From NCBI RefSeq assembly GCF_004365705.1, contig NZ_SOBN01000001.1:1364001-1428000 (forward strand): 64,000 nucleotides of DNA. Direction: 5' to 3'. The position numbers and the translations under genes are program-made. The stretch comes from Streptomyces sp. 846.5. Lineage in GTDB: Bacteria > Actinomycetota > Actinomycetes > Streptomycetales > Streptomycetaceae. The stretch's first letter is position 1. The number at the start of each line of letters is the position of its first letter. Shown here in pieces: positions 33,217-40,482 of the stretch. The notes below the pieces were generated by a model. That model did no database searches. It saw only the letters and a list, made by a program, of their open reading frames with translations, and was not told the origin of the DNA.

Positions 33217-33304
33217 AGGGGCGCGGGGCTCTGCTGATTGAACAGCATGCGCGACCAGCCCCCTACGCACGTAGATGGTTGGCAGCGCAGTTCCCCGCGC
33301 CCCT
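33217..33304. repeat. REP-like inverted repeat, copy 3 (one arm degenerate)
   Basis: The right arm at 33285-33304 is identical to the 20-base arm found at 10411 and 22192. The left arm at 33217-33236 matches only in its first twelve bases (AGGGGCGCGGGG). It lies between the acyl-CoA synthetase start and the etfA stop. Here it separates two genes on the same strand. Confidence 0.8.
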
Positions 33305-33313
33305 AGAGGCTAC

Positions 33314-34285
33314 TCAGCCCTTGCGGGACTTGATCTCCGCGGTCAACTGAGGAACCACGTTGAACAGGTCACCGACCACGCCGTAGTCCGCCAGCTCAAA
33401 GATGGGCGCCTCGGCGTCCTTGTTGACGGCGACGATGGTCTTGGAGGTCTGCATCCCGGCGCGGTGCTGGATCGCGCCGGAGATCCCGTTGGCGATGTAC
33501 AGCTGCGGCGACACCTGCTTGCCGGTCTGCCCGACCTGGTTGCTGTGCGGGTACCACCCGGCGTCGACGGCCGCGCGGCTCGCGCCCACCGCCGCGCCGA
33601 GCGAGTCGGCCAGCTCCTCGACCACGCCGAAGCCCTCGGCCGCGCCGACCCCGCGGCCGCCGGAGACCACGATCGCGGCCTCGGTCAGCTCGGGCCGGCC
33701 GGTGGAGACCCGCGCCGTGCGCGAGGTGACCTTGGTGCCGGTCGCGCCCGCGCCGAAGGCGACGCTCACGGCCTCGACCGCGCCCGCGGCCGCCGCGGCC
33801 TCGGGGCTGGTCGCGTTGGGCTTGACGGTGATCACCGGCACCCCGCGGGAGACCCGCGAGGTGGTGGTGAAGGAGGCGGCGAACGCCGACTGCGTGGCGA
33901 CCGGGCCGCTGTCGCCGGCGTTGACGTCCACGGCGTCGGTGATCACACCGGAACCGAGGCGCAGCGCGAGGCGGGCCGCGATCTCCTTGCCCTCACCGGA
34001 CGAGGTGACCAGCACGGCGGCGGGCTCGCCGACGGCCTTGGCAATCTGCTCCAGCGCGTCCACCTTGGGGACGACCAGGTAGTCGCTGAACTCGGCGGCG
34101 TCGGCGGAGTACACCTTCGCGGCGCCGTACTCGCCGAGCTTGGCGGCGATGTCGGCGGCGGCGGAACCGGCGCCGAGGAGAACGGCCGAGGGCTCGCCGA
34201 TACGGCGGGCCAGCGTCAGCAGTTCGAGGGTCGGCTTGCGGACGGCACCGTCCACGTGGTCGACGAGGACGAGGACTTCACCCAT
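33314..34285 (-). CDS. etfA: Electron transfer flavoprotein subunit alpha
   Basis: A 323-residue ETF alpha subunit. The N-terminal domain starts [20 protein letters not shown]. The C-terminal FAD domain carries [38 protein letters not shown] and [19 protein letters not shown]. With EtfB it accepts electrons from acyl-CoA dehydrogenases and passes them to the respiratory chain through ETF-quinone oxidoreductase, in the cytosol. The start at 34285 is 52 bases after etfB, so the two are one operon. Confidence 0.97.
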   Translation of the reverse strand: MGEVLVLVDHVDGAVRKPTLELLTLARRIGEPSAVLLGAGSAAADIAAKLGEYGAAKVYSADAAEFSDYLVVPKVDALEQIAKAVGEPAAVLVTSSGEGKEIAARLALRLGSGVITDAVDVNAGDSGPVATQSAFAASFTTTSRVSRGVPVITVKPNATSPEAAAAAGAVEAVSVAFGAGATGTKVTSRTARVSTGRPELTEAAIVVSGGRGVGAAEGFGVVEELADSLGAAVGASRAAVDAGWYPHSNQVGQTGKQVSPQLYIANGISGAIQHRAGMQTSKTIVAVNKDAEAPIFELADYGVVGDLFNVVPQLTAEIKSRKG

Positions 34286-34337
34286 TGCTCAGCTCTCCAG
34301 AAGAAATCAGACGTGAAGGATGTGGTGAGCGCCGGGC

Positions 34338-35123
34338 TCAGATGAACTTCTGCGAAGCGAGGAACTCGGCAAGCTGCTTGCCGCCCTCACCCTCGTCCTT
34401 GACGATCGTTCCGGCGGTGCGGGCCGGACGCGCGGTGGCGCTGTCGACGGCGGTCCAGGCGCCGGCCAGGCCGACCTCGTCCGCCTCGATGCCCAGGTCG
34501 TCCAGGTCGTAGGACTGCACCGGCTTCTTCTTGGCGGCCATGATGCCCTTGAAGGAGGGGTAGCGCGCCTCGCCGGACTGGTCGGTGACGGAGACCACGG
34601 CCGGGAGGGAGGCCTCCAGCAGCTCGGTGGCGGCGTCGCCGTCGCGGCGGCCCTTGACGGTGCCGCCTTCGACGCTGACCTCGGAGAGCAGGGTGACCTG
34701 CGGGACGCCCAGGCGCTCGGAGAGCAGCGCGGGGATGACGCCCATGGTGCCGTCGGTCGAGGCCATGCCGCAGACCACGAGGTCGTAGCCGGTCTTCTCG
34801 ATCGCCTTGGCGAGGATCGCCGAGGTGCCGATGACGTCGGTGCCGTGGATGTCGTCGTCATTGACATGGACGGCCTTGTCGGCGCCCATGGACAGCGCCT
34901 TGCGCAGCGCGTCCTTGGCGTCGTCCGGACCGACGGTGAGCACGGTGACCTCGGCGTCGCCGGAGGCCTCCGCGATCTTCAGCGCCTGCTCGACGCCGTA
35001 CTCGTCCAGCTCCGAGAGGAGCCCGTCCACCGAATCCCGGTCGGTCGTGTTGTCATCCGCGAAGCGACGGTCACCGGTCGCATCGGGCACGTACTTCACA
35101 CAGACAACGATCCTCAAGCTCAC
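34338..35123 (-). CDS. etfB: Electron transfer flavoprotein subunit beta
   Basis: A 261-residue ETF beta subunit with the typical start LRIVVCVKYVPDATGDR, the AMP-binding segment VVCGMASTDGTMGVIPALL, and the family signature LLEASLPAVVSVTDQSGEARYPSFKGIMAAKKK (from about 34505 to 34600). It forms the heterodimer with EtfA and binds AMP structurally. GTG at 35123 is supported by AGGAG eight bases upstream; the longer upstream reading is not conserved-looking. A set of inverted half-sites at 35167-35199 may regulate the operon. Confidence 0.97.
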   Translation of the reverse strand: MSLRIVVCVKYVPDATGDRRFADDNTTDRDSVDGLLSELDEYGVEQALKIAEASGDAEVTVLTVGPDDAKDALRKALSMGADKAVHVNDDDIHGTDVIGTSAILAKAIEKTGYDLVVCGMASTDGTMGVIPALLSERLGVPQVTLLSEVSVEGGTVKGRRDGDAATELLEASLPAVVSVTDQSGEARYPSFKGIMAAKKKPVQSYDLDDLGIEADEVGLAGAWTAVDSATARPARTAGTIVKDEGEGGKQLAEFLASQKFI

Positions 35124-35166
35124 GGCCTGTCTCCTGTACTGGTCACGTCGGTGAAAATTTGCAGCA

Positions 35167-35199
35167 CGAGTAGCCGCGTTGTTGCTACTCGCCAGTAGC
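35167..35199. promoter_or_regulatory. Overlapping inverted repeats upstream of etfBA
   Basis: CGAGTAGC (35167-35174) pairs with GCTACTCG (35184-35191). GCTACT (35184-35189) also pairs with AGTAGC (35194-35199) across CGCC. The TACT-N4-AGTA core resembles sites of TetR-type regulators of fatty-acid degradation in actinobacteria. It lies 44-76 bases before the etfB start. Confidence 0.5.
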
Positions 35200-35342
35200 T
35201 TACGCCCTGGCTCAGGTCCCTTTGCCGCTCCGGCATGCTCCCAAACCAGTGGTGCACCGCCGTCGCCCCATACTCCCCCACGCAAGAGCATCAGGAGCCG
35301 CACCGCAACGCGGAGTCACTGTGACGTTGCACCTATTGACCT

Positions 35343-35359
35343 CGGGCCCGGCAGGCCCG
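35343..35359 (-). terminator. Short hairpin beyond the thioredoxin gene
   Basis: CGGGCC and GGCCCG flank a five-base loop just downstream of the thioredoxin stop on the minus strand. It is GC-rich with no T-run, as is common for Streptomyces terminators. Confidence 0.4.
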
Positions 35360-35364
35360 GACAG

Positions 35365-35781
35365 TCAGGCGACGGCCTCGCCCAGGGCGGCGATCACGTC
35401 CGCCCGGCGCGGCTGGCCGACCGCGCGCCGCACCAGCGCGCCGTCCGCGTCCAGCACCAGCACGGTCGGGGTGCTCAGGATGCCCAACTGCCGCACCAGT
35501 TCCAGCCGGGACTCGGCGTCGATCTCGATGTGCGCCACGCCGTCGACCATCCCGGCGACCTCGCCCAGCACCCGCTTGGTCGCCCGGCACGGCTGACAGA
35601 AGGCCGAGGAGAACTGCACCAGCGTCGCCCGTTCCCCGAGCTCCGCGCCCAGCGCGCCCGCATCCAGCCGCACCCCGCCGTCCCGCCCGCGCATCCGAAG
35701 CCTTCCCCGCCCACGCATGCGCAGCAGCCCGAAGGCGCCCGAGAGCGCCAGCACCGCCAAGCACACCACCAGTCCTGTCAT
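35365..35781 (-). CDS. Membrane-anchored thioredoxin-family protein
   Basis: A 138-residue protein with one N-terminal membrane helix (GLVVCLAVLALSGAFGLL), a basic Arg/Gly linker, and a thioredoxin domain. The redox site is FSSAFCQPCRATKRV (CxxC), and the cis-Pro region is ILSTPTVLVLDADG. The basic linker just after the helix suggests the domain stays on the cytoplasmic side. Start at 35781; a GGAGG is only one base before it, so a slightly later CTG or GTG start is possible. It is divergent from a Cys-containing leader peptide and a DUF4395 gene, a neighbourhood tied to sulfur metabolism in Streptomyces. Confidence 0.85.
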   Translation of the reverse strand: MTGLVVCLAVLALSGAFGLLRMRGRGRLRMRGRDGGVRLDAGALGAELGERATLVQFSSAFCQPCRATKRVLGEVAGMVDGVAHIEIDAESRLELVRQLGILSTPTVLVLDADGALVRRAVGQPRRADVIAALGEAVA

Positions 35782-35833
35782 GCCTCCAAGCATGCCTGCT
35801 CGCCGGCCCGAAGTGCGCGTAGCATCTCGAAGC

Positions 35834-35923
35834 ATGGACCCCAACGGACGGAACGAGGCCGCAGGCCTCACCCGGCGCCTGGTCATCGACCTGTGCCGCG
35901 CCGCCGCATCGCGCTGTCGCTGA
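35834..35923 (+). CDS. Putative Cys-containing leader peptide
   Basis: A 29-residue peptide with the C-terminal pattern LTRRLVIDLCRAAASRCR. It closely follows the form of the small actinobacterial leader peptides found upstream of sulfur-assimilation genes. Two Cys codons lie within the last ten codons. A TAGCAT -10-like hexamer at 35820-35825 suggests that the transcript begins at or near the ATG. Related Cys-rich upstream ORFs in mycobacteria act as cysteine-sensing attenuators: ribosome stalling at Cys codons changes expression of the next gene. Here the next gene is DUF4395, 61 bases downstream. No strong anti-terminator hairpin is obvious to me. Confidence 0.65.
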   Translation: MDPNGRNEAAGLTRRLVIDLCRAAASRCR

Positions 35924-35984
35924 CCCCTCGCGACCCGCCCGATCCGACCTGTTCCCGTCCCGCAACATCCCCCTGGAGTCCGCC

Positions 35985-36457
35985 ATGCCCGGTCCCGTGA
36001 CCACCCCTGCCCGTATCGATCCACGCGGCCCCCGCTTCGCCGCCTCGCTCACCACCGTGGTCCTCGCCGTCGTCCTGATCACCGGCAGCGGCTGGCTGCT
36101 GGCCGCGCAGGCGGTCGTGTTCGCCCTCGGCGCCCTGGCCGGGCTCGGCCGCTCGCCGTACGGATGGCTGTTCCGGACCTTCGTCCGGCCCCGGCTCGGC
36201 CCCCGACCGAGCTGGAGGACGCCGCCCCGCCGCGCTTCGCGCAGGGCGTCGGACTGATGTTCGCCCTGGTCGGAACGGTCGGCTACCTCTCCGGCGCGAC
36301 CTGGCTGGGGCTGGCCGCCACCGGCTGCGCGCTGGCCGCGGCCTTCCTCAACGCCGCCTTCGGCTACTGCCTCGGCTGCGAGGGCTACCTGCTGCTGCGT
36401 CGCGGCCAGGACCGACTTCGGACCGTCACCGCAGGTGGGAGCGGCACGGAACAATAG
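35985..36457 (+). pseudogene. DUF4395 family membrane protein, frameshifted
   Basis: The first 70 codons from ATG 35985 encode the start of a DUF4395 protein (ARIDPRGPRFAASLTTV, then SPYGWLFRTFVRPRLGP) in one frame. From about 36200 the expected continuation (TELEDAAPPRFAQGVG, then AFLNAAFGYCLGCEGYLLLRR) appears in the next frame up to a stop at 36457. The switch falls on the five-C run at 36200-36204; one more C would restore a single 158-residue reading. It is either a real frameshift or a homopolymer sequencing error. DUF4395 proteins have four membrane helices and a CLGCE motif, and sit with thioredoxin or rhodanese genes. GGAG precedes the start by six bases. Confidence 0.82.
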
Positions 36458-36476
36458 AGCCGCAGAACGTAGGGTT

Positions 36477-36503
36477 GGAGACGGCGATGTGACCGCCGTC
36501 TCC
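36477..36503 (+). terminator. Hairpin terminator after DUF4395 gene
   Basis: GGAGACGGCG and CGCCGTCTCC form a perfect ten-base stem with a seven-base loop, 19 bases after the DUF4395 stop. Confidence 0.7.
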
Positions 36504-36607
36504 TCAAGTGCTGGCGCTCCCCGGAGTGACACGGTGCAGTCGGGCGGGGGACGATACATCGACATACCGTCGGACCGGGCGCCAGCCCTTGGGAAGTAGG
36601 ACAAACC

Positions 36608-37381
36608 GTGGCTGATCTCGTGTACCCGCCGGTCATCGGGGCGGCGCTCACGCTTTTCCGGGCGCTCGACCTCAAGATCGACATCATCGGGGCGGAGAAC
36701 GTGCCGCGGACCGGCGGGGCCGTTCTGGTCAGCAACCACGTCAGCTACCTGGACTTCATCTTCGCCGGATGGGGCGCGCTGAAGGCCGGGAAGCGCAAGA
36801 CCCGCTTCATGGCCAAGGACGACGTCTTCCGGCACCGGATCTCCGGCCCGCTGATGCGCGGGATGAAGCACATCGCGGTGGACCGCTTCGACGGCCAGCC
36901 CGCCTACGAGGCCGCGGTGCAGGCGCTGAAGTCCGGCGAGGTCGTCGGCGTCTTCCCGGAGGCGACGATCAGCCGCTCCTTCGTGCTGAAGAAGTTCAAG
37001 ACCGGCGCGGCCCGGATGGCCGCCGACGCGGGCGTGCCGCTGCTGCCCGTCGCCGTCTGGGGCACCCAGCGGCTGTGGACCAAGGGCCGGCCCAAGACGC
37101 TGACCCGCCGTCACACCCCGATCACCATCATCATCGGCGAGCCGATCGTGCTCACCCCCGACGACAAGCCGGTGATGGTGACCCGGCGGCTGCGCGCCGC
37201 CATGACCGAACTGCTGAACCGCGCCCAGACCACCTACCCGGACGCCCCCAGCGGCCCCGAGGACACCTGGTGGCTGCCGGCCCACCTCGGCGGCAGCGCC
37301 CCGACCCTGGAGGTCGCCGAGGCCGAGGACGAGAAGGAGACCGCGGAGAAGGCCGCCCGCCGCGCCGCCCGACTGGCCTGA
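36608..37381 (+). CDS. 1-acyl-sn-glycerol-3-phosphate acyltransferase (PlsC-like)
   Basis: A 257-residue lysophospholipid acyltransferase. Block I is SNHVSYLDF (NHxxxxD), followed by FMAKDDVFRH, block III VGVFPEATISRSF (EGTxS-like, with A for G), and block IV VPLLPVAVWGTQR. It adds an acyl chain to lysophosphatidate or a related lipid at the inner membrane face. GTG at 36608 with GGGAAG upstream. The last 35 residues are a Glu/Ala-rich charged tail. The next gene is a flippase-like membrane protein 83 bases on, so a role in membrane lipid make-up for the pair is plausible. Confidence 0.92.
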   Translation: MADLVYPPVIGAALTLFRALDLKIDIIGAENVPRTGGAVLVSNHVSYLDFIFAGWGALKAGKRKTRFMAKDDVFRHRISGPLMRGMKHIAVDRFDGQPAYEAAVQALKSGEVVGVFPEATISRSFVLKKFKTGAARMAADAGVPLLPVAVWGTQRLWTKGRPKTLTRRHTPITIIIGEPIVLTPDDKPVMVTRRLRAAMTELLNRAQTTYPDAPSGPEDTWWLPAHLGGSAPTLEVAEAEDEKETAEKAARRAARLA

Positions 37382-37464
37382 GAACGGGTCGGCGTGAGGA
37401 CGGTTGAGGACGTGCCTCGGACGGGTAGCTGGTAGACGCGTCGAGGCACGGGGGAACTGTTCGC

Positions 37465-38463
37465 ATGCCGGAAGCAGTGCAGCAGCAGGACCCGCCGGAA
37501 GCCGCCGAACCGCGGCGGCCCCGGCGGCGGTTCCGGGCGCTGCTCGCGCTGTTCGGCGGGGCCGGGGCCGGCTATCTGCTGGTGCTCCAGCTCACCAGCC
37601 CCAACAACAACCCGCTGGCCGCCCTGGTCCGGGCCAAGCCCGAGTGGTTCGCGCTCGCGCTGCTCTGCGCCGTCGGCGGCCTGGTGGCCGCCGCCATGAG
37701 CTATGTCGGCTTCGTCCCCGAGCGGCTCGATCCGTGGCGGGCCTTCCTGATCCAGGTCGCCGGGGGGTTCGCCAATGTGGTCACCCCCAGCGGCTTGGGC
37801 GGACTGGCCATCAGCGCCCGCTTCCTGCAGCGGATCGGGATCTCCCCCGGGCAGGCGGTGTCCAGCATCGGCGCCTCCCAGGCGGTCGGCCTGGTGCTGC
37901 ACCTGCTGCTCACCGCGGTGTTCGGCTATCTGACCAGCGTGCACTACCAGGCCTCGACGCAGGTGTCCCCGCTGCTGGTCGACATCGTCCTCGGCGTGCT
38001 GGCCGCCGCCGCCCTGGTCGTCCTGCTCGCGCTCGGCGTGCCCCGGCTGCGGCACTGGCTGGTCGCCCGGACCGCACCGCTGCTCAGCGGCGTGCTGCCC
38101 CGGCTGCGCGCTCTGCTGCACCAGCCGGGGAAGCTGGCCGTCGGCGTCGGCGGCCAGCTCCTGGTGTCGCTGGCCGCGTCCGGCTGCCTCTACTGCTGCA
38201 TCGTCGCGCTCGGCCACCGTGCCGACTTCGCCGCCGTCACCCTGGCCACCCTGGTCGGCGGCGCCCTGGGCTCGGCCGTCCCGACACCGGGCGGGATCGG
38301 CGGAGTGGAAGTCGTGCTGGCAGGGGCACTGGCGCAGACCGCCGGGCTCTCCTACGACAACGCCCTGGTGGCCGTACTGCTCTACCGGCTGCTGACGCTC
38401 TGGCTGCCGGTGCTCCCCGGCTGGCTGGCCTTCGTCTGGCTGCAGCGGCACGAGGAGCTCTGA
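37465..38463 (+). CDS. Lysylphosphatidylglycerol synthase TM-region/flippase-like protein
   Basis: A 332-residue polytopic protein with about eight membrane helices and the LPG_synthase_TM (YbhN/AglD-like) features GGFANVVTPSGLGGLAIS and GSAVPTPGGIGGVEVVLAGAL. It has no aminoacyl-transferase domain, so it is not a complete MprF; the family is thought to flip lipids or lipid-linked sugars. A basic Arg-rich stretch precedes the first helix. Start at 37465. It ends just before the convergent YiaA-like gene. Confidence 0.87.
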   Translation: MPEAVQQQDPPEAAEPRRPRRRFRALLALFGGAGAGYLLVLQLTSPNNNPLAALVRAKPEWFALALLCAVGGLVAAAMSYVGFVPERLDPWRAFLIQVAGGFANVVTPSGLGGLAISARFLQRIGISPGQAVSSIGASQAVGLVLHLLLTAVFGYLTSVHYQASTQVSPLLVDIVLGVLAAAALVVLLALGVPRLRHWLVARTAPLLSGVLPRLRALLHQPGKLAVGVGGQLLVSLAASGCLYCCIVALGHRADFAAVTLATLVGGALGSAVPTPGGIGGVEVVLAGALAQTAGLSYDNALVAVLLYRLLTLWLPVLPGWLAFVWLQRHEEL

Positions 38464-38485
38464 GCCGGAGCCCGCCGGTCGCTCG

Positions 38486-38776
38486 TCAGGGCATGTCGAC
38501 CCGGAACGGGTCGTGTTCGGCGAGGAGCTTGTCGAGGCGGGCCTGGTCGACCCGGGAGACGACCTGGTCCTCGTCCTGCCGGTCCCTGATCACCTTGGCG
38601 AGGGTGAAGGCCGAGGTGACGACATAGAGCAGGCCGAGGGCCAGGAACGCACGGATCCAGGCACCGGCCGACAGGTAGGCGATCCCGATCCCCATCGCGA
38701 GGACCGAGACGCCGAACGAGATGATCGCCTGCGCGTAGTAGGCGGCGGTGGTGCTGCGTCTGACGGGAGCAGTCAT
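38486..38776 (-). CDS. YiaA/YiaB-type small membrane protein
   Basis: A 96-residue protein with two membrane helices (AQAIISFGVSVLAMGIGIAYL and FLALGLLYVVTSAFTLAKV, quoted by their cores) followed by the charged RDRQDEDQVVSRVDQARL and a short tail. The pattern matches the YiaA/YiaB domain family, of unknown function. The start at 38776 gives the usual family N-terminus (TAPVRRSTTAAYY). It lies 85 bases beyond the end of the conservon and could be read from it. Confidence 0.82.
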   Translation of the reverse strand: MTAPVRRSTTAAYYAQAIISFGVSVLAMGIGIAYLSAGAWIRAFLALGLLYVVTSAFTLAKVIRDRQDEDQVVSRVDQARLDKLLAEHDPFRVDMP

Positions 38777-38860
38777 ACCGCCATCGTCCCCGCCGCGCTC
38801 CGTGCCCGGCATGAGTACGGATACTCAGATCCGCTGCTCGGTCCGGGATCTGATGCCCAG

Positions 38861-39544
38861 TCAGGCCAATAGTCGGGCCGTGTGCAGCCGGCTGGCGTGC
38901 TCCACCAGCTCGACCAGCACCCGTTTCCCGGACTCCCGCTCCCGGGCGTCGCACAGCAGCACCGGGGTCCCCGGGTCCAGGTCCAGCGCCCGGGCCACCT
39001 TCTCCCTGGCGTGCTGCCGCGACCCCTGGAAGCAGTTGACGGCGACCACGAACGGGATGGCCCGGCGCTCGAAGTAGTCCACCGAGGGGAAGCAGTCCTC
39101 CAGCCGGCGGGTGTCGGCGAGCACCACGGCGCCGAGCGCGCCCAGCGCCAGCTCGTCCCAGAGGAACCAGAACCGGTCCTGCCCGGGGGTGCCGAAGAGG
39201 TAGAGCGACAGGCCTTCGCGGATGGTGATCCGGCCGAAGTCCATCGCCACCGTGGTGGTGGTCTTCTGCTCCACTCCCCCGGTGTCGTCCACGCTGCGGC
39301 CCGCCTCGGTGAGGCGTTCCTCGGTGCGCAGCGGGCGGATCTCGCTGACCGAGCCGACCAGCGTGGTCTTGCCCACCCCGAAACCGCCCGCCACCAGGAT
39401 CTTCAGGGCGAGCGGCGGTTCGCCGCCGTCGACGGTTCCGGGGGCGCGCCGCACCGGGACTTTGTCGCCCGGCGTCGTGTCATGAGGTGCCGTGTCATGA
39501 GGAGTCCGGTCGTCAGGTGTCTGGTCAGAGTGCACGGAGGCCAT
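38861..39544 (-). CDS. cvnD: Conservon GTP-binding protein (CvnD-type)
   Basis: A 227-residue small Ras-like GTPase of the conservon type. A 45-residue acidic/His-Thr-rich tail precedes the P-loop GGFGVGKTTLVGSVSE. It continues TTTTVAMDFGRI, the switch LFGTPGQDRFWFLWDE, and VVAVNCFQG in place of NKxD. CvnD is the fourth member of the kinase-roadblock-DUF742-GTPase set, which acts as a membrane-proximal signalling complex in actinomycetes. Its start overlaps the DUF742 gene end by 20 bases. It is the last gene of the operon. Confidence 0.93.
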   Translation of the reverse strand: MASVHSDQTPDDRTPHDTAPHDTTPGDKVPVRRAPGTVDGGEPPLALKILVAGGFGVGKTTLVGSVSEIRPLRTEERLTEAGRSVDDTGGVEQKTTTTVAMDFGRITIREGLSLYLFGTPGQDRFWFLWDELALGALGAVVLADTRRLEDCFPSVDYFERRAIPFVVAVNCFQGSRQHAREKVARALDLDPGTPVLLCDARERESGKRVLVELVEHASRLHTARLLA

Positions 39545-40031
39545 TGATCACTTCTCGCAGGATGCGCTCGTCGGGGAGCAGGGCGGGGGAAACCGGACGG
39601 CTGACGCGGATCAGTCCCGCGTCCAGCAGGTCGCCGAGGAAGACCCGGACGACTCCAACGGGCAGGTCGAACTCGGCGGCGATCTCGGCGACGGACTGGG
39701 TCCGGCGGCGGCACAGCTCCAGGGCGGCGGCGGGCTCGGGGGGGAGCCCCGGGACCGCGCCGTAGGGGCCCGTCCCGGCGTGGGCCGGGTGGGTCGGGTC
39801 CGCGGTGATCAGCGCGATCAGGTCGAACGGCTCCCCCGCGGTCCTGGTCCGCCCCCGGGTGAGGGCATAGGGGCGGACCACGGGCCCGGCGTCGTCGTCG
39901 TACCAGCGGCTGTCGTCGCCGTGCTCGACCGGCTCCTGCTGCTCCCACCCGTGCAGCGGCTCCCAGCCGGGCGCCGGGTCCCACCCCTGCGGCGGATCCC
40001 AGCCCTGCAGTGGAATCGGATAGTCGTCCAT
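39525..40031 (-). CDS. cvnC: Conservon DUF742 protein (CvnC-type)
   Basis: A 168-residue protein. The first 60 residues are a repetitive Trp/Pro/Gly/Asp-rich stretch with repeated GWDP/GWEP units. The DUF742 domain follows (VVRPYALTRGRT, LITAD, SVAEIAAEFDLPVGVVRVFLGDLLDAGLI). This domain has a winged-helix look and binds the roadblock partner in conservons. Start at 40031, 19 bases after the roadblock stop. Overlaps the GTPase gene by 20 bases. Confidence 0.92.
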   Translation of the reverse strand: MDDYPIPLQGWDPPQGWDPAPGWEPLHGWEQQEPVEHGDDSRWYDDDAGPVVRPYALTRGRTRTAGEPFDLIALITADPTHPAHAGTGPYGAVPGLPPEPAAALELCRRRTQSVAEIAAEFDLPVGVVRVFLGDLLDAGLIRVSRPVSPALLPDERILREVINGLRAL

Positions 40032-40050
40032 GTCCAGGTACCGTTCCGGG

Positions 40051-40482
40051 TCAGCCCGCTGCGGGGTCGTCGGCCGCGTCGGGGCCCGAGCGCGGCGGGG
40101 TGTGCAGGTGCTCGCCGACCCGGCGGACCATGCGGGCCATCTCGTAGGCGACCAGGCCGATGTCGGCGTCGGCACCGCTGAAGACGGCCAGGCAGGTGCC
40201 GGACCCGGCGGCGACGACGAAGAGGAAGCCGCTGTCGAACTCGATCATCGTCTGGTGGACGTCACCGGCCTCAAAGTGCCGGCCGGCCCCCTTCGCCAGG
40301 CTGTGGAAGCCCGAGGCGACGGCCGCCAGGTGCTCGCCGTCCTCGCGGGTCATCCCGGCCGAGAGGCCCAGCGCCAGACCGTCCCCGGAGAGCACCACCG
40401 CGTGCCGGATCTGGCCGACCCGGGACACCAGCTCGTCCAGGAGCCAGTTGAGCTCACCGGAGTAGTTCATCGTCACGGGCAT
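40051..40482 (-). CDS. cvnB: Conservon roadblock/LC7 protein (CvnB-type)
   Basis: A 143-residue roadblock/LC7-domain protein, with ELNWLLDELVSRVGQIRHAVVLSGDGLALG at the start (read from 40400 to 40470) and FLFVVAAGSGTCLAVFSG in the core strand. Roadblock proteins act as regulators of small GTPases, here presumably CvnD. Start at 40482 or the internal ATG at 40470; the first overlaps the kinase gene by 29 bases. The last 20 residues are Pro/Asp-rich. Confidence 0.93.
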   Translation of the reverse strand: MPVTMNYSGELNWLLDELVSRVGQIRHAVVLSGDGLALGLSAGMTREDGEHLAAVASGFHSLAKGAGRHFEAGDVHQTMIEFDSGFLFVVAAGSGTCLAVFSGADADIGLVAYEMARMVRRVGEHLHTPPRSGPDAADDPAAG

